Positions 1-6,663 are shown, numbered from the stretch's first letter. The stretch is DNA of 9,651 bases from Thermoplasmata archaeon (GCA_030043835.1 JASHWY010000042.1:1-9651), one strand, 5' to 3'. Numbers and translations are program-made. The notes: generated by a model not told the origin, from the letters alone.

Positions 1-267
1 GACCCCGAACTGCATGGCGACGAGGAGGCCCGTGCGAAGATAGGCGGCCGGGCTCTTCCAGAGCGTGAGGAACGCTCGGCCGTGGCCGAGCGCGACCGTC
101 CAGCCGGTGTACCCCAACCCCCCCACGAGGAACGGGTAGAGAAGGACCGCGGAGGGACGGGCCCCCGGAGTCGCCCAGAGCACGAAGAGGTAGTACGTCG
201 CCCAGAGGAACGCTGCCGTGAGCGAAAGCCCGACCGCCAAGGTCCGGGAGGACAAGGCCCGTACCAC
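1..267 (-). CDS. Multi-pass membrane protein, N-terminal part (runs off window)
   Basis: This minus-strand frame is open for 89 codons to the window edge and encodes a strongly hydrophobic chain. I see likely membrane segments at about residues 9-31 and 39-60, and a third beginning near 76, with short basic or polar links between them. The other frames here give Arg/Pro-rich, low-quality peptides. I chose GTG at 267 because no in-frame ATG exists between it and the purM stop. No Shine-Dalgarno is visible, so the start is uncertain; a TTG at 255 is an alternative. The purM stop lies 60 bp upstream on the same strand, so the two may be cotranscribed. I do not recognise the family; a small-molecule transporter or permease is possible but unsupported. 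The C-terminal part is outside the window. Confidence 0.6.
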   Translation of the reverse strand, partial: MVRALSSRTLAVGLSLTAAFLWATYYLFVLWATPGARPSAVLLYPFLVGGLGYTGWTVALGHGRAFLTLWKSPAAYLRTGLLVAMQFGV

Positions 268-327
268 GCCGAGCGGGAGGGCTGGTTCTCCATAACCGTT
301 TGGTGAACGGTCGGGAGCTCGGATCGG

Positions 328-1377
328 TCAGGCGTATCCTTCGTAGGTGAGGTCGTGCGCCGGCACCCTCACGCCCCGGCCTTGCTCGGCCCGCCCGATC
401 TCTACCGCGTCGCCCGCGCCGGCCCGTGCTAGACGACGACGCAGCTCCGCCAGCCCGCGAGGCGCGACGACGATCGCGAACCCGATCCCCATATTGAACG
501 TCTCGAACATTTCTCGATCCGAAATCGGTCCGAGCGATTGAACCCACGAGAAGATCGGCGGTACCTCGGGCCAGCGATCGAGGGTAAACGCGACACTGGG
601 GTTGAGCCGGGCGAGGTTCCGAACCCCTCCGCCCGAGAGGTGGGCGAACCCGTGCACCTCCGGACGGTCGGCAAGCGCGTCCGCGATCCCGGAGTAGATC
701 CGGGTCGGACGGAGGAGCTCGACCCCGACCGGCATGTGAGCCTCCGGGCGAGGACGGTCGAGATCGACGGAGCCCTCGCGTAGCAGTCGCCGGATGAGCG
801 TGAACCCGTTCGCGTGGAACCCGCTCGAGGGCACGCCCAGGATGAGATCACCGGGTCGGACGCGACGGCCCGTGATGGGGCGACGTCCCCTCGGGAAGAA
901 TCCGATCGCCGTGGCCCCGAGGTCGATCCCATGAACGAGCTCGCGGACAAGCGCGGTCTCGCCCCCCAAGAGAGCGCACCGGGCGGCGCGTAAGCCGCGG
1001 CCGAGCCCGCGCCCGATCGAACGGAAGCGCGCGACATCGCTCTCTGCGCAGAGGATCGTGTCGACGAGGCCCGCCGGCCTCGCACCCACCGCCGCGAGGT
1101 CGTTCACGTTGACCCCGACCAGATCCTCACCCACCTCCTCCCAGCGCCCCATCGCCTCGGCAAGGAGGACCTTGGTCCCGACCGTGTCGGTCGTGACGGC
1201 GAGCGTCTCACGACCGATCCGCACGAGCCCGGCGAAATGGCCCGGGAGATCGATGGGCCGGCCGTGGCTCGGTGGAGGACGGTACCGTGCAGCGGTCAGG
1301 AGCGCCTCAAGGGCGACCGCGCGGGCTCCCACGTCGACGCCGCTTTCCGCGTACATCCGGGATGTTGGCTTCGCCAT
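328..1377 (-). CDS. purM: Phosphoribosylformylglycinamidine cyclo-ligase (AIR synthase)
   Basis: PurM closes the imidazole ring in purine synthesis: FGAM plus ATP gives AIR, ADP and phosphate, in the cytosol as a homodimer. The 349-residue chain has the usual family length. Visible motifs in order are YAESGVDV (9-16), DTVGTKV (64-70), the nucleotide-binding stretch DLVGVNVNDLAAVGARP (85-101), LLGGETA (136-142), GDLILGVPSSGFHANGF (176-192), HLSGGGVRNLARLNP (246-260) and FETFNMGIGF (291-300). These separate it from the related ThiL, SelD and HypE. The start is ATG 1377; a GAGGGA at 1382-1387 is a weak Shine-Dalgarno, and ATG codon 8 is a less likely start. It is divergent from pyrC, so a purine and a pyrimidine gene share one short upstream region. 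A membrane-protein gene follows it on the same strand. Confidence 0.95.
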   Translation of the reverse strand: MAKPTSRMYAESGVDVGARAVALEALLTAARYRPPPSHGRPIDLPGHFAGLVRIGRETLAVTTDTVGTKVLLAEAMGRWEEVGEDLVGVNVNDLAAVGARPAGLVDTILCAESDVARFRSIGRGLGRGLRAARCALLGGETALVRELVHGIDLGATAIGFFPRGRRPITGRRVRPGDLILGVPSSGFHANGFTLIRRLLREGSVDLDRPRPEAHMPVGVELLRPTRIYSGIADALADRPEVHGFAHLSGGGVRNLARLNPSVAFTLDRWPEVPPIFSWVQSLGPISDREMFETFNMGIGFAIVVAPRGLAELRRRLARAGAGDAVEIGRAEQGRGVRVPAHDLTYEGYA

Positions 1378-1410
1378 CCGGTCCCTCTGGGAGGGCCGAG
1401 AGCCTCCGAG

Positions 1411-1419
1411 AGAAATAGA
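1411..1419 (-). promoter_or_regulatory. Candidate TATA element for purM
   Basis: On the minus strand this reads TCTATTTCT in an otherwise very GC-rich stretch. It is centred about 38 nt before the purM ATG, which would give a leader of roughly ten bases carrying the weak GAGGGA Shine-Dalgarno. It is a candidate from base composition and spacing only. Confidence 0.35.
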
Positions 1420-1443
1420 CTGCGGCCGCCGAAAGGAGACGAC

Positions 1444-1450
1444 TCTAAAT
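1444..1450 (+). promoter_or_regulatory. Candidate TATA element for pyrC
   Basis: TCTAAAT is centred 27 nt before the ATG at 1474. This is the spacing expected if transcription begins at the start codon itself (leaderless mRNA), and it matches the spacing seen for korA and the 84-codon gene. It is one reason to prefer ATG 1474 over GTG 1459. Confidence 0.4.
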
Positions 1451-1473
1451 GAGCCGACGTGTGCCGAGGGAGG

Positions 1474-2844
1474 ATGGCGCCTCCCCCTCGGCTAAGGTCG
1501 ACCGAGAACGAGGCCCCCGGATCCGGACCGCCCGCCCTGATCCTCGCCGGACGGGCGTTCGTCCGTGGAACGCTTCAGGCGGTCGAGTTCGCCGTAGATG
1601 AGGACGGGAGGATTCAATCGCTCGGGCGAATTCGCCGAGGCGCTCCTCGCCACGACGTAGGGGACGCGGTGATCCTTCCCGCGGCCACCGACCTCCACGT
1701 GCATCTGCGCGAGCCCGGACCCGACACGAAAACGGAGAACCTCGCGACCGGCACGGTCGAGGCCGCGTTGGGCGGCGTCACGCTGGTGGGAGAGATGCCC
1801 AACACCGAGCCGCCCGTCACCGACGTCGAGGTCCTCGAGGATAAGGAGAGCATCGTTAACGGTCGCGCCGCCGTCGACGTCCTCCTCTATGCGAGCCCCA
1901 CGAGACCGGGAAGCCTGGACGGGCTCGCCCGGCACGCCGGGGGGTTCAAGATCTATCTCTCCCCGACCACGGGGATCGCCGACGTCCCGTCGCTGAACGA
2001 GGTCCCCTCCCTGCTCGACCGCCTAGCGCCGCTTCGCCTACCCGTCTCGGTGCACGCGGAAGACCCGCGTCAATTCCGACAGGGAATGGACGCGAAGGCG
2101 CCTCCGGACTGGAACGTTGAGAGGCCTCCGGCCGCGGAAGCGGCGGCGCTTCTCCCGCTCGTGAGCGCACCGCGTGCGCTCCGACTCCACGTCGCGCACG
2201 TCACCGAGGCGGCGAGCGTCACGCGGTTGCGCGAGGCCGGCCTATCGTTCGAGGCGACCCCTCACCACCTCCTCCTCTCGGAGCGCTCGGGGAAGAGCGC
2301 GGCATGGAAGGTGAATCCCCCGCTCCGGTCCGAGCGCGACCGGGCTGCCCTCTGGGAGGCGTTCTGTCGGGGAGAGGTCCCGTCTCTCGCCAGCGACCAC
2401 GCTCCCCACTCGGGAACGGCGAAGGAGGTCGACTTCGCCCGCGCTCCGAGCGGTATGCCCGGCGTCGAGACGATGCTCCCCCTCTTCCTGGCCCGAGTCC
2501 GGTCGGGCGACCTCCCCCTCTCGACCCTGGTGGCCGCCGCGTGTGACCGCCCCGCTCGGTGGCTCGGCCAGCCGTTGGGACGCCTCGCCCCGGGGCACCG
2601 AGCGAACTTCCTCGTCGTCGACTTCCGGGCGCGGACCACGATCTCGGCTCGCCGGCTTCACGCCCCCTGCGGTTGGACGGCCTTTGAGGGATGGGAAGGG
2701 ATCTTTCCCCGGGAACACTATCGGGATGGGCAGGCGATCGTCCTGGGCGGGGAGTACGTGGGGCGACCCGTGGGCCGGGTCGTCCGACCGGAGTTCGCGC
2801 CCGTGCCCTCGCCGGGGACGCGCCTCGTGCGACCTTCCGGGTGA
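1474..2844 (+). CDS. pyrC: Dihydroorotase
   Basis: Dihydroorotase catalyses the reversible cyclisation of N-carbamoyl-aspartate to dihydroorotate, the third step of pyrimidine synthesis, in the cytosol. The 456-residue chain belongs to the amidohydrolase superfamily. Visible metal and substrate residues are the DLHVHLR motif (His75, His77, Arg79), Lys159 in GGFKIYL as the likely carboxylated metal-bridging lysine, His194 in SVHAED, the LHVAHVT motif (His239/His242), Asn281 in KVNPPLR, and Asp308 in ASDHAPH. This is the longer (about 430-460 residue) form of the family rather than the short E. coli PyrC type. ATG 1474 is chosen because of the AT-rich element 27 nt upstream; GTG 1459, five codons earlier, is possible. 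A GGGAGG run abuts the ATG but is too close to serve as a normal ribosome site. The gene is divergent from purM and converges on the dedA-like gene with 7 bp between stops. Confidence 0.93.
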   Translation: MAPPPRLRSTENEAPGSGPPALILAGRAFVRGTLQAVEFAVDEDGRIQSLGRIRRGAPRHDVGDAVILPAATDLHVHLREPGPDTKTENLATGTVEAALGGVTLVGEMPNTEPPVTDVEVLEDKESIVNGRAAVDVLLYASPTRPGSLDGLARHAGGFKIYLSPTTGIADVPSLNEVPSLLDRLAPLRLPVSVHAEDPRQFRQGMDAKAPPDWNVERPPAAEAAALLPLVSAPRALRLHVAHVTEAASVTRLREAGLSFEATPHHLLLSERSGKSAAWKVNPPLRSERDRAALWEAFCRGEVPSLASDHAPHSGTAKEVDFARAPSGMPGVETMLPLFLARVRSGDLPLSTLVAAACDRPARWLGQPLGRLAPGHRANFLVVDFRARTTISARRLHAPCGWTAFEGWEGIFPREHYRDGQAIVLGGEYVGRPVGRVVRPEFAPVPSPGTRLVRPSG

Positions 2845-2851
2845 AGAGTTT

Positions 2852-3550
2852 CTAGGAGGGTGGGGGGAGCTCCCTCGGCGGGACCTCCGGCGGCCCCGAG
2901 GAGCTGGGTGAGGTCGGCGGATGGAGGAACTTCGGCCGGATCTTTCCCGCGGCGACGAGCGCGACATAGACCACCCCGGCGACGAGGAGAGCATACAGGG
3001 CAAGGTCGAGAAGACCGAATTCCCGGGCGACAATCGACCAGTGGGAGCCGAGAACCACTCCCGCGTAGATGAGCCCGACAGCGAACGGTAGCGACCCCAC
3101 GGTCGTGAAGACGCCGAACCGCAGGGGCTCCATCCGCGCGGTACCGGCCGGATAGCTTACGTAGGCCCGAACGACCGGAACGAGACGAGCCAGGGTGACC
3201 GTGATCTCGCCGCGCCGGGCGAAGAAGCGGTCCATCCGCTCGAGGCGACTAGGGTCGAGGCGGAGTTGCCCGACGCCGAGGCCCGTGATCCGATGCCGCC
3301 ACCAGCGACCGACCGCGTAGGCGGCGTAGGCTCCGATGAGCCCACCCGCGACGGCGGCGAGGACTGCGGGAACGAACCCGAACGTTCCTTCGGCGACGAG
3401 GAACCCCGTGAACGGCAGGATGACCTCGCTCGGAAGCGGGGGGATCCCGAAACTCTCGATGGCCATGAGGGCGATGAGACCGGGAAGTCCGATCGTTCTC
3501 AACACCGTCGTGATCGCGACGACGAGGGTCCCGACCAGCGAGAAGGTCAT
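2852..3550 (-). CDS. DedA-family (SNARE-associated/VTT domain) integral membrane protein
   Basis: DedA proteins are polytopic membrane proteins linked to membrane homeostasis, proton-dependent transport and, in recent work, lipid flipping; the substrate of this one cannot be told. The 232-residue chain shows the family signatures: an acidic motif before a re-entrant segment (ESFGIPPLPSEV, Glu32 and Glu42) and FFARRGEITVTLARLVPVVR (109-128). Arg122 and Arg128 and the two acidic residues occupy positions like the essential Glu39, Asp51, Arg130 and Arg136 known from E. coli YqjA. Hydrophobic segments lie at about 6-27, 33-53, 59-83, 148-168 and 179-201. The last 25 or so residues are a Pro/Ser-rich hydrophilic tail. 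I chose ATG 3550; a GTG at 3571 adds seven residues but sits only about 17 nt from the TATA-like CCTAAAAACC. It follows the 84-codon gene on the same strand by 38 bp. Confidence 0.88.
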   Translation of the reverse strand: MTFSLVGTLVVAITTVLRTIGLPGLIALMAIESFGIPPLPSEVILPFTGFLVAEGTFGFVPAVLAAVAGGLIGAYAAYAVGRWWRHRITGLGVGQLRLDPSRLERMDRFFARRGEITVTLARLVPVVRAYVSYPAGTARMEPLRFGVFTTVGSLPFAVGLIYAGVVLGSHWSIVAREFGLLDLALYALLVAGVVYVALVAAGKIRPKFLHPPTSPSSSGPPEVPPRELPPPS

Positions 3551-3583
3551 GACGCCAAAGGACCCCAGCACCGGAGGGCCCGA

Positions 3584-3593
3584 GGTTTTTAGG
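3584..3593 (-). promoter_or_regulatory. Candidate TATA element for the dedA-like gene
   Basis: The minus strand reads CCTAAAAACC, an AT island in GC-rich sequence. It overlaps the TAA stop of the 84-codon gene upstream. Its centre is about 38 nt before ATG 3550, allowing a leader of about ten bases, and it disfavours the GTG at 3571 as the start. Confidence 0.4.
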
Positions 3594-3843
3594 ACCCGCC
3601 CCCGCCCGAGAAGATTAGACGGAACGGCACCTCGAGATGGGCGTTCGTGCGAGCGGGGATCCCCTCGAACTCCAACGGGGTCTCACAGCCCCCGCAGGAG
3701 ACCGCAGGGCGCCGCCGACCGAGCGCGATCGAGAGTTCGATGCCGACCTCGATACCGGCCGGCCGTTCGCTCGCCCGGCGGAGGGCCTGATGGAGCTCCT
3801 CGAGGAGCCGTTCTTCGTGCGACGAAGGGAGCGGAACGGTCAT
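3589..3843 (-). CDS. Small conserved-looking protein with a CxxC motif, function unknown
   Basis: I do not recognise this 84-residue protein. It opens with a charged, probably amphipathic helix (residues 8-28, rich in Glu, Leu and Arg). A beta-like hydrophobic stretch, IEVGIELSIALG, follows at 31-42. Next comes CGGC at 50-53 in the context VSCGGCETPLEFEGIPARTN, then HLEVPFRLIF (69-78) and a glycine tail. One CxxC could bind metal in a dimer or act in redox, but that is inference. It looks coding because the peptide is balanced in composition, unlike the Arg/Pro/Ser-rich shadow frames, and because an AT-rich element, TTCTTAAGG at 3867-3875, sits about 28 nt before ATG 3843, as for leaderless genes here. 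The longer upstream extension of the same frame, to 4194, is antisense to the flippase end and not credible. The dedA-like gene follows in the same direction. Confidence 0.6.
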   Translation of the reverse strand: MTVPLPSSHEERLLEELHQALRRASERPAGIEVGIELSIALGRRRPAVSCGGCETPLEFEGIPARTNAHLEVPFRLIFSGGGGS

Positions 3844-3866
3844 CGGTCCGGAAAACCCGGCGCGCC

Positions 3867-3875
3867 TTCTTAAGG
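3867..3875 (-). promoter_or_regulatory. Candidate TATA element for the 84-codon CxxC gene
   Basis: The minus strand reads CCTTAAGAA, centred about 28 nt before ATG 3843. No Shine-Dalgarno lies before that ATG, so a leaderless transcript fits. Confidence 0.4.
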
Positions 3876-3933
3876 AGCGCTGTTCGATCGCAGGGGGTTC
3901 TCTACCGCCCCTCGCCACGGCCGAGGTCGATGC

Positions 3934-3963
3934 CCTCGGGGGGAGGCGTCCTCCCCCTCGAGG
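3934..3963 (-). other. GC-rich hairpin downstream of the flippase gene
   Basis: Bases 3934-3946 and 3950-3963 are inverted copies, able to form a 13-bp GC-rich stem with a single bulged base and a three-base loop. A smaller CCCC/GGGG stem lies next to it at 3965-3975. The pair lies 45-75 bp past the flippase stop on its transcript. No T-run follows, so it is not a classical intrinsic terminator; a 3'-end stabilising or processing structure is possible. It does not look like a tRNA. Confidence 0.4.
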
Positions 3964-4007
3964 ACCCCGTCGGGGATGCGGGGGGTTCCGCGGGCTTCGC
4001 GTCTCCC

Positions 4008-5654
4008 TCAGAGCGCGGGTCGTCGGCGGAGGGCGAGACGTCCGAGGCGGCGGAGGAAGAGGATGGGACGGCCGACCATCCGCTCGAGCGCATCGAGCAA
4101 CATCGCGTCCCCCACGTCGATGCTCCGGGTCAGAAGGATCACGAGCACGAACAGCCCCGCGATCGCGAGGCCAATCGGAGGGAGGCTCCACCACGGGAAC
4201 CGCGGGCGGTAGATAGAAAATAGGAGCGCCAACGGGAGTCCGGTCGCGGCGAGCGGCACGACGAAGTGGGGCCGGAACGGGTGGATCCGGTCCATGACCG
4301 CGAGCTCGAAGATCGATAGGGCCGAGTACGCGGCGTTGGCGCTGGCCCAGGCGATCGCGGCTCCGACATAGCCGTGCGCTGGTACCAGCAGGAACGCGAT
4401 CCCGACGTTAAGGAGGCCGGCTACGACCGCGTTGTACGCGAGGAGCCGGATCCGTCCGTACGCGACTTGGGTGGTCGGGCCGGGTCCGAGCAGCGTCGTG
4501 ACGAACGCGCCGAGGACCGTGATATCGAGGGGGACCGTGATCAACGTGTACGATGAGCCGTAGACGAACCCGAGCGACTCGGTCGGAAGGAAGAAGAAGA
4601 GGACGAACAGCGGGAGCGAGAAGAGGATCATCCACTTCGTGACGGTCGTGAACGTAAGTTCGACGGCGTTCGCATCGTTGCGTCGGATGAACTTGGTCGC
4701 GACGGGGAGGAAGATGTACGACGCCGCGGAGACCCCGATCGTCAGGAGCCGGGCCAGCGTGAGCGACGCGGTGTAGGTTCCGACCTCCCCCGAGTGGTAG
4801 ATGCCGAGGACGAGCGTATCGCCGGATCCGGTGAGCGTACTCATCAGCCCGACTACGAAGAGGGGGGCCGCGAAGAGGAGGAGGTTGCGAAGGGCCCCGG
4901 GGGCCGTCGGCCCCGGGGGGAGACGGCGAGGGAGGCGGCGGGCCGCGTAGACTACGACCAGAACCAATGCGGCAACGTTCGATACGGCGTATGTGGCGAG
5001 GGCGTCGACGTAGCTGACGTGATGCGGAGGCTGGACGACTACCCCGACTAAGAACACCACGAAGAGCGTGGGCTGGAGGATCTGGAGGAAGAGTGCGTTG
5101 GGCGTGACGTCCTCGTACCCCTGGAAGATCGACGCGATGACGGTGCTGATGACCCCCGTGGCGATGGTCACCGAGAACAGTTGGAGGGCGAGAGTCAGCT
5201 CGGACGCCGGGAGGCTCGCCGACCCGAGCGCCGTGCCGATCGCCGGAGCGGAGAGGAACAACGCGACCGTACCGACGAGTCCCGAAGCCCCCGCGATCCA
5301 TAGGGACCCCCGGACCATCGAGCGGCGCTCGGCGTCGGAGGTCGAGTACGGGAGGCTGCGCGCGACCGCGCTCGGAAGCCCGAGCGTCCCGACCGCAGAG
5401 ATGACGCCCGCGAGCGCGAGCGCGAGGGAGAACGCGCTCCACTCCGACATCGAGATGCTTCGGATGACGATGACCCGCGAGACGAAGTTGACCCCGACGT
5501 AGCAGAGCGTGGCAACGAGCAAGAAGAGCGTGCCTCGCGTGACGCTGGAAAGACCCTCCCGGACTTGGTCGCCGGAAGTGACCACGATCGGTGGTCCGCC
5601 TCGAGGCTGAGGGAGAACGGTAACCTCCCGGACTCCTTCGCCGGAGGTGCTCAC
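4008..5654 (-). CDS. Polysaccharide/oligosaccharide flippase (Wzx/MATE-like, MOP superfamily)
   Basis: This 548-residue protein is a 12-14 segment membrane transporter of the MOP flippase type, which moves lipid-linked sugars across the cytoplasmic membrane for glycan or S-layer glycoprotein assembly. The family features visible are a hydrophilic N-terminus (1-36), then a first segment with GTLFLLVATLCYVGVNFVSR (41-60), the typical SMSEWSAFSLALALAGVIS early motif (68-86), GLPSAVAR (92-99), an amphipathic loop before FQGYEDVTPNA (177-187), paired hydrophobic segments to about residue 508, and a basic C-terminal tail (RRLGRLALRRR). The substrate cannot be read from sequence, and no glycosyltransferase is in the window. 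The start is uncertain. GTG 5654 and the in-frame GTG 5585 (codon 24) are equivalent positions in two copies of a 69-bp tandem repeat, and no Shine-Dalgarno precedes either. An AT-rich element at 5689-5698 favours GTG 5654. Confidence 0.88.
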   Translation of the reverse strand: MSTSGEGVREVTVLPQPRGGPPIVVTSGDQVREGLSSVTRGTLFLLVATLCYVGVNFVSRVIVIRSISMSEWSAFSLALALAGVISAVGTLGLPSAVARSLPYSTSDAERRSMVRGSLWIAGASGLVGTVALFLSAPAIGTALGSASLPASELTLALQLFSVTIATGVISTVIASIFQGYEDVTPNALFLQILQPTLFVVFLVGVVVQPPHHVSYVDALATYAVSNVAALVLVVVYAARRLPRRLPPGPTAPGALRNLLLFAAPLFVVGLMSTLTGSGDTLVLGIYHSGEVGTYTASLTLARLLTIGVSAASYIFLPVATKFIRRNDANAVELTFTTVTKWMILFSLPLFVLFFFLPTESLGFVYGSSYTLITVPLDITVLGAFVTTLLGPGPTTQVAYGRIRLLAYNAVVAGLLNVGIAFLLVPAHGYVGAAIAWASANAAYSALSIFELAVMDRIHPFRPHFVVPLAATGLPLALLFSIYRPRFPWWSLPPIGLAIAGLFVLVILLTRSIDVGDAMLLDALERMVGRPILFLRRLGRLALRRRPAL

Positions 5655-5692
5655 GATAGGTCGCCCGGCTCGAGGCTGCCGCGGGACGGTAA
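5555..5692. repeat. 69-bp imperfect tandem duplication over the flippase start
   Basis: Bases 5555-5623 and 5624-5692 align without gaps, with 54 of 69 positions identical by my hand count. The unit is 23 codons long. The right copy carries the putative leader and start GTG of the flippase; the left copy is translated as roughly residues 11-33. As a result the peptide TSGEGVRE at 3-10 recurs as TSGDQVRE at 26-33, and the start GTG of one copy lines up with codon 24 of the reading frame. I see no third copy on either side. Confidence 0.8.
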
Positions 5693-5698
5693 ATACGT
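5689..5698 (-). promoter_or_regulatory. Candidate TATA element for the flippase gene
   Basis: The minus strand reads CGTATTTACC, about 40 nt before GTG 5654, which would leave a leader near 13 nt. It straddles the outer edge of the 69-bp duplication. The matching place in the inner copy (GGTTACC) has lost most of its AT character, so only the outer copy keeps a plausible promoter. Confidence 0.45.
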
Positions 5699-5703
5699 AG
5701 CGA

Positions 5704-5736
5704 TGGGCCGGCAGGGCCTCCTAAGGGCCCGGCCCA
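5704..5736 (-). other. GC hairpin between korB and the flippase gene
   Basis: Bases 5704-5711 (TGGGCCGG) and 5729-5736 (CCGGCCCA) form a perfect 8-bp stem, and CCT/AGG at 5717-5719/5724-5726 can pair inside it. It begins about 28 nt after the korB stop on the korB transcript and precedes the flippase promoter. It may mark the korB 3' end, but no T-run follows, so the terminator role is only a possibility. Confidence 0.35.
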
Positions 5737-5763
5737 GCGGTAGGAGAATCGGCTCGCTCGCCC

Positions 5764-6663
5764 CTAGACGAATTCGTCGAGGAGTCTCTCTTTTCCCTTC
5801 ACACCGGCGGGCTGGAGAACGAGGGGTCCCGGCGCCAGGACCTCCTCTAAGTCCTCATACGTCGGCTTCTCGGTCTTGTAAAAGAGTCCCACCGGGATCT
5901 TGTCGCCCCATTCGAGGGCCCGCTGCCACGCGGTGACAATGTTCGAGGGGTCGTGGCCCGCGCTCTCGAGCTTGTAGACGCGCTGGCGGAAGAAGTCGAA
6001 CGTGTTGATCTTGTTGTACGTGACGCACGGGCTGAAGACGTCGACGAGCGCGAACCCCTTGTGCTGGATGCCGCCCGCGACCAGGTCGGTGAGCTGTTTC
6101 ACGTCGCCCGAGAAGCCTCGAGAGACGTACGTCGCGCCCGAGGCAAGGGCGAGCGCGATCGGGTCGATCGGGTTCTCGATCACTCCGCGGGGCGTCGACT
6201 TGGTCTTCTGCCCCATCGTGGAGGTCGGGCTCGCTTGCCCGGTCGTGAGTCCGTAGATCTGGTTGTCCATCGTCACGTAGGTCAGGTCGACGTTCCGCCG
6301 CATCGCGTGGACGAAGTGGCCGACCCCGATCCCAAAGCCGTCGCCGTCCCCGCCGGTCCCGATGACGGTCAGGCTGTGGTTCGCCCACCGGATCCCTTCG
6401 GCGACGGGGAGAACGCGCCCGTGAATCCCGTGAAAGCCGTACGATGAGAGGAAGTGGGGGAGGTTCGACGAACAACCGATCCCCGAAACGATCACCACAT
6501 TGTGGCTCGGGATCTGAAGTCGCTTCAAAGCGCTCTCGACGGCCGCGACGACCCCAAAGTCGCCGCACCCCGGGCACCAGGTCGGCTTGATCTCGGACTT
6601 TCCCACGACGGGTAGCGGAGTCCCCATCGTGGCCGGCGGTCGAGCGGCGCTACTATCCGCCAC
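5764..6663 (-). CDS. korB: 2-oxoacid:ferredoxin oxidoreductase, beta subunit
   Basis: The beta subunit binds thiamine diphosphate and one [4Fe-4S] cluster. With the gamma-alpha subunit it oxidatively decarboxylates a 2-oxoacid to acyl-CoA, passing electrons to ferredoxin in the cytosol. The 299-residue chain shows cluster ligands Cys30 and Cys33 in CPGCG, Cys64 in GIGCSSNLP and Cys213 in FSPCVTYN, the pattern known from the Sulfolobus enzyme. The thiamine-Mg motif is GDGDGFGIG (105-113) through DNQIYGLTTGQ (133-143). GTG 6663 is the start: GGAGATGAT at 6669-6677, nearly the ideal anti-16S complement, lies five bases before it. ATG codon 13 has no such site. The gene overlaps the korA stop by 11 bp, so translation is probably coupled. 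The name korB (2-oxoglutarate) is by convention; pyruvate or broad specificity is equally possible. Confidence 0.93.
   Translation of the reverse strand: MADSSAARPPATMGTPLPVVGKSEIKPTWCPGCGDFGVVAAVESALKRLQIPSHNVVIVSGIGCSSNLPHFLSSYGFHGIHGRVLPVAEGIRWANHSLTVIGTGGDGDGFGIGVGHFVHAMRRNVDLTYVTMDNQIYGLTTGQASPTSTMGQKTKSTPRGVIENPIDPIALALASGATYVSRGFSGDVKQLTDLVAGGIQHKGFALVDVFSPCVTYNKINTFDFFRQRVYKLESAGHDPSNIVTAWQRALEWGDKIPVGLFYKTEKPTYEDLEEVLAPGPLVLQPAGVKGKERLLDEFV

Noticed and set aside
82..306. A 74-codon plus-strand open frame near the window start
   Set aside because: The minus-strand frame here gives a clear membrane protein; the plus-strand peptide is highly charged and biased.
1449..1451. ATG at 1449 with GGAG upstream as a start for pyrC
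   Set aside because: It is in a different frame from the dihydroorotase and its frame gives a biased peptide that soon ends.
2242..3033. A 263-codon open frame on the minus strand across the pyrC end
   Set aside because: It is opposite the conserved metal-binding region of pyrC and overlaps the DedA C-terminus in another frame; its composition is that of a shadow frame.
3901..3990. Possible tRNA or other structured RNA gene suggested by GC-rich inverted repeats
   Set aside because: I could not find an acceptor stem, T-loop consensus or anticodon arm; only simple hairpins are visible.
3844..4194. Upstream extension of the 84-codon CxxC frame to 4194
   Set aside because: The added 117 residues are Arg/Pro-rich and overlap the flippase in another frame of the same strand; ATG 3843 with its promoter element is the better start.
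3336..4223. A 295-codon open frame on the plus strand across the dedA, CxxC and flippase ends
   Set aside because: The peptide is Arg/Pro/Ser-rich without fold-like pattern, and it is opposite better-supported genes.
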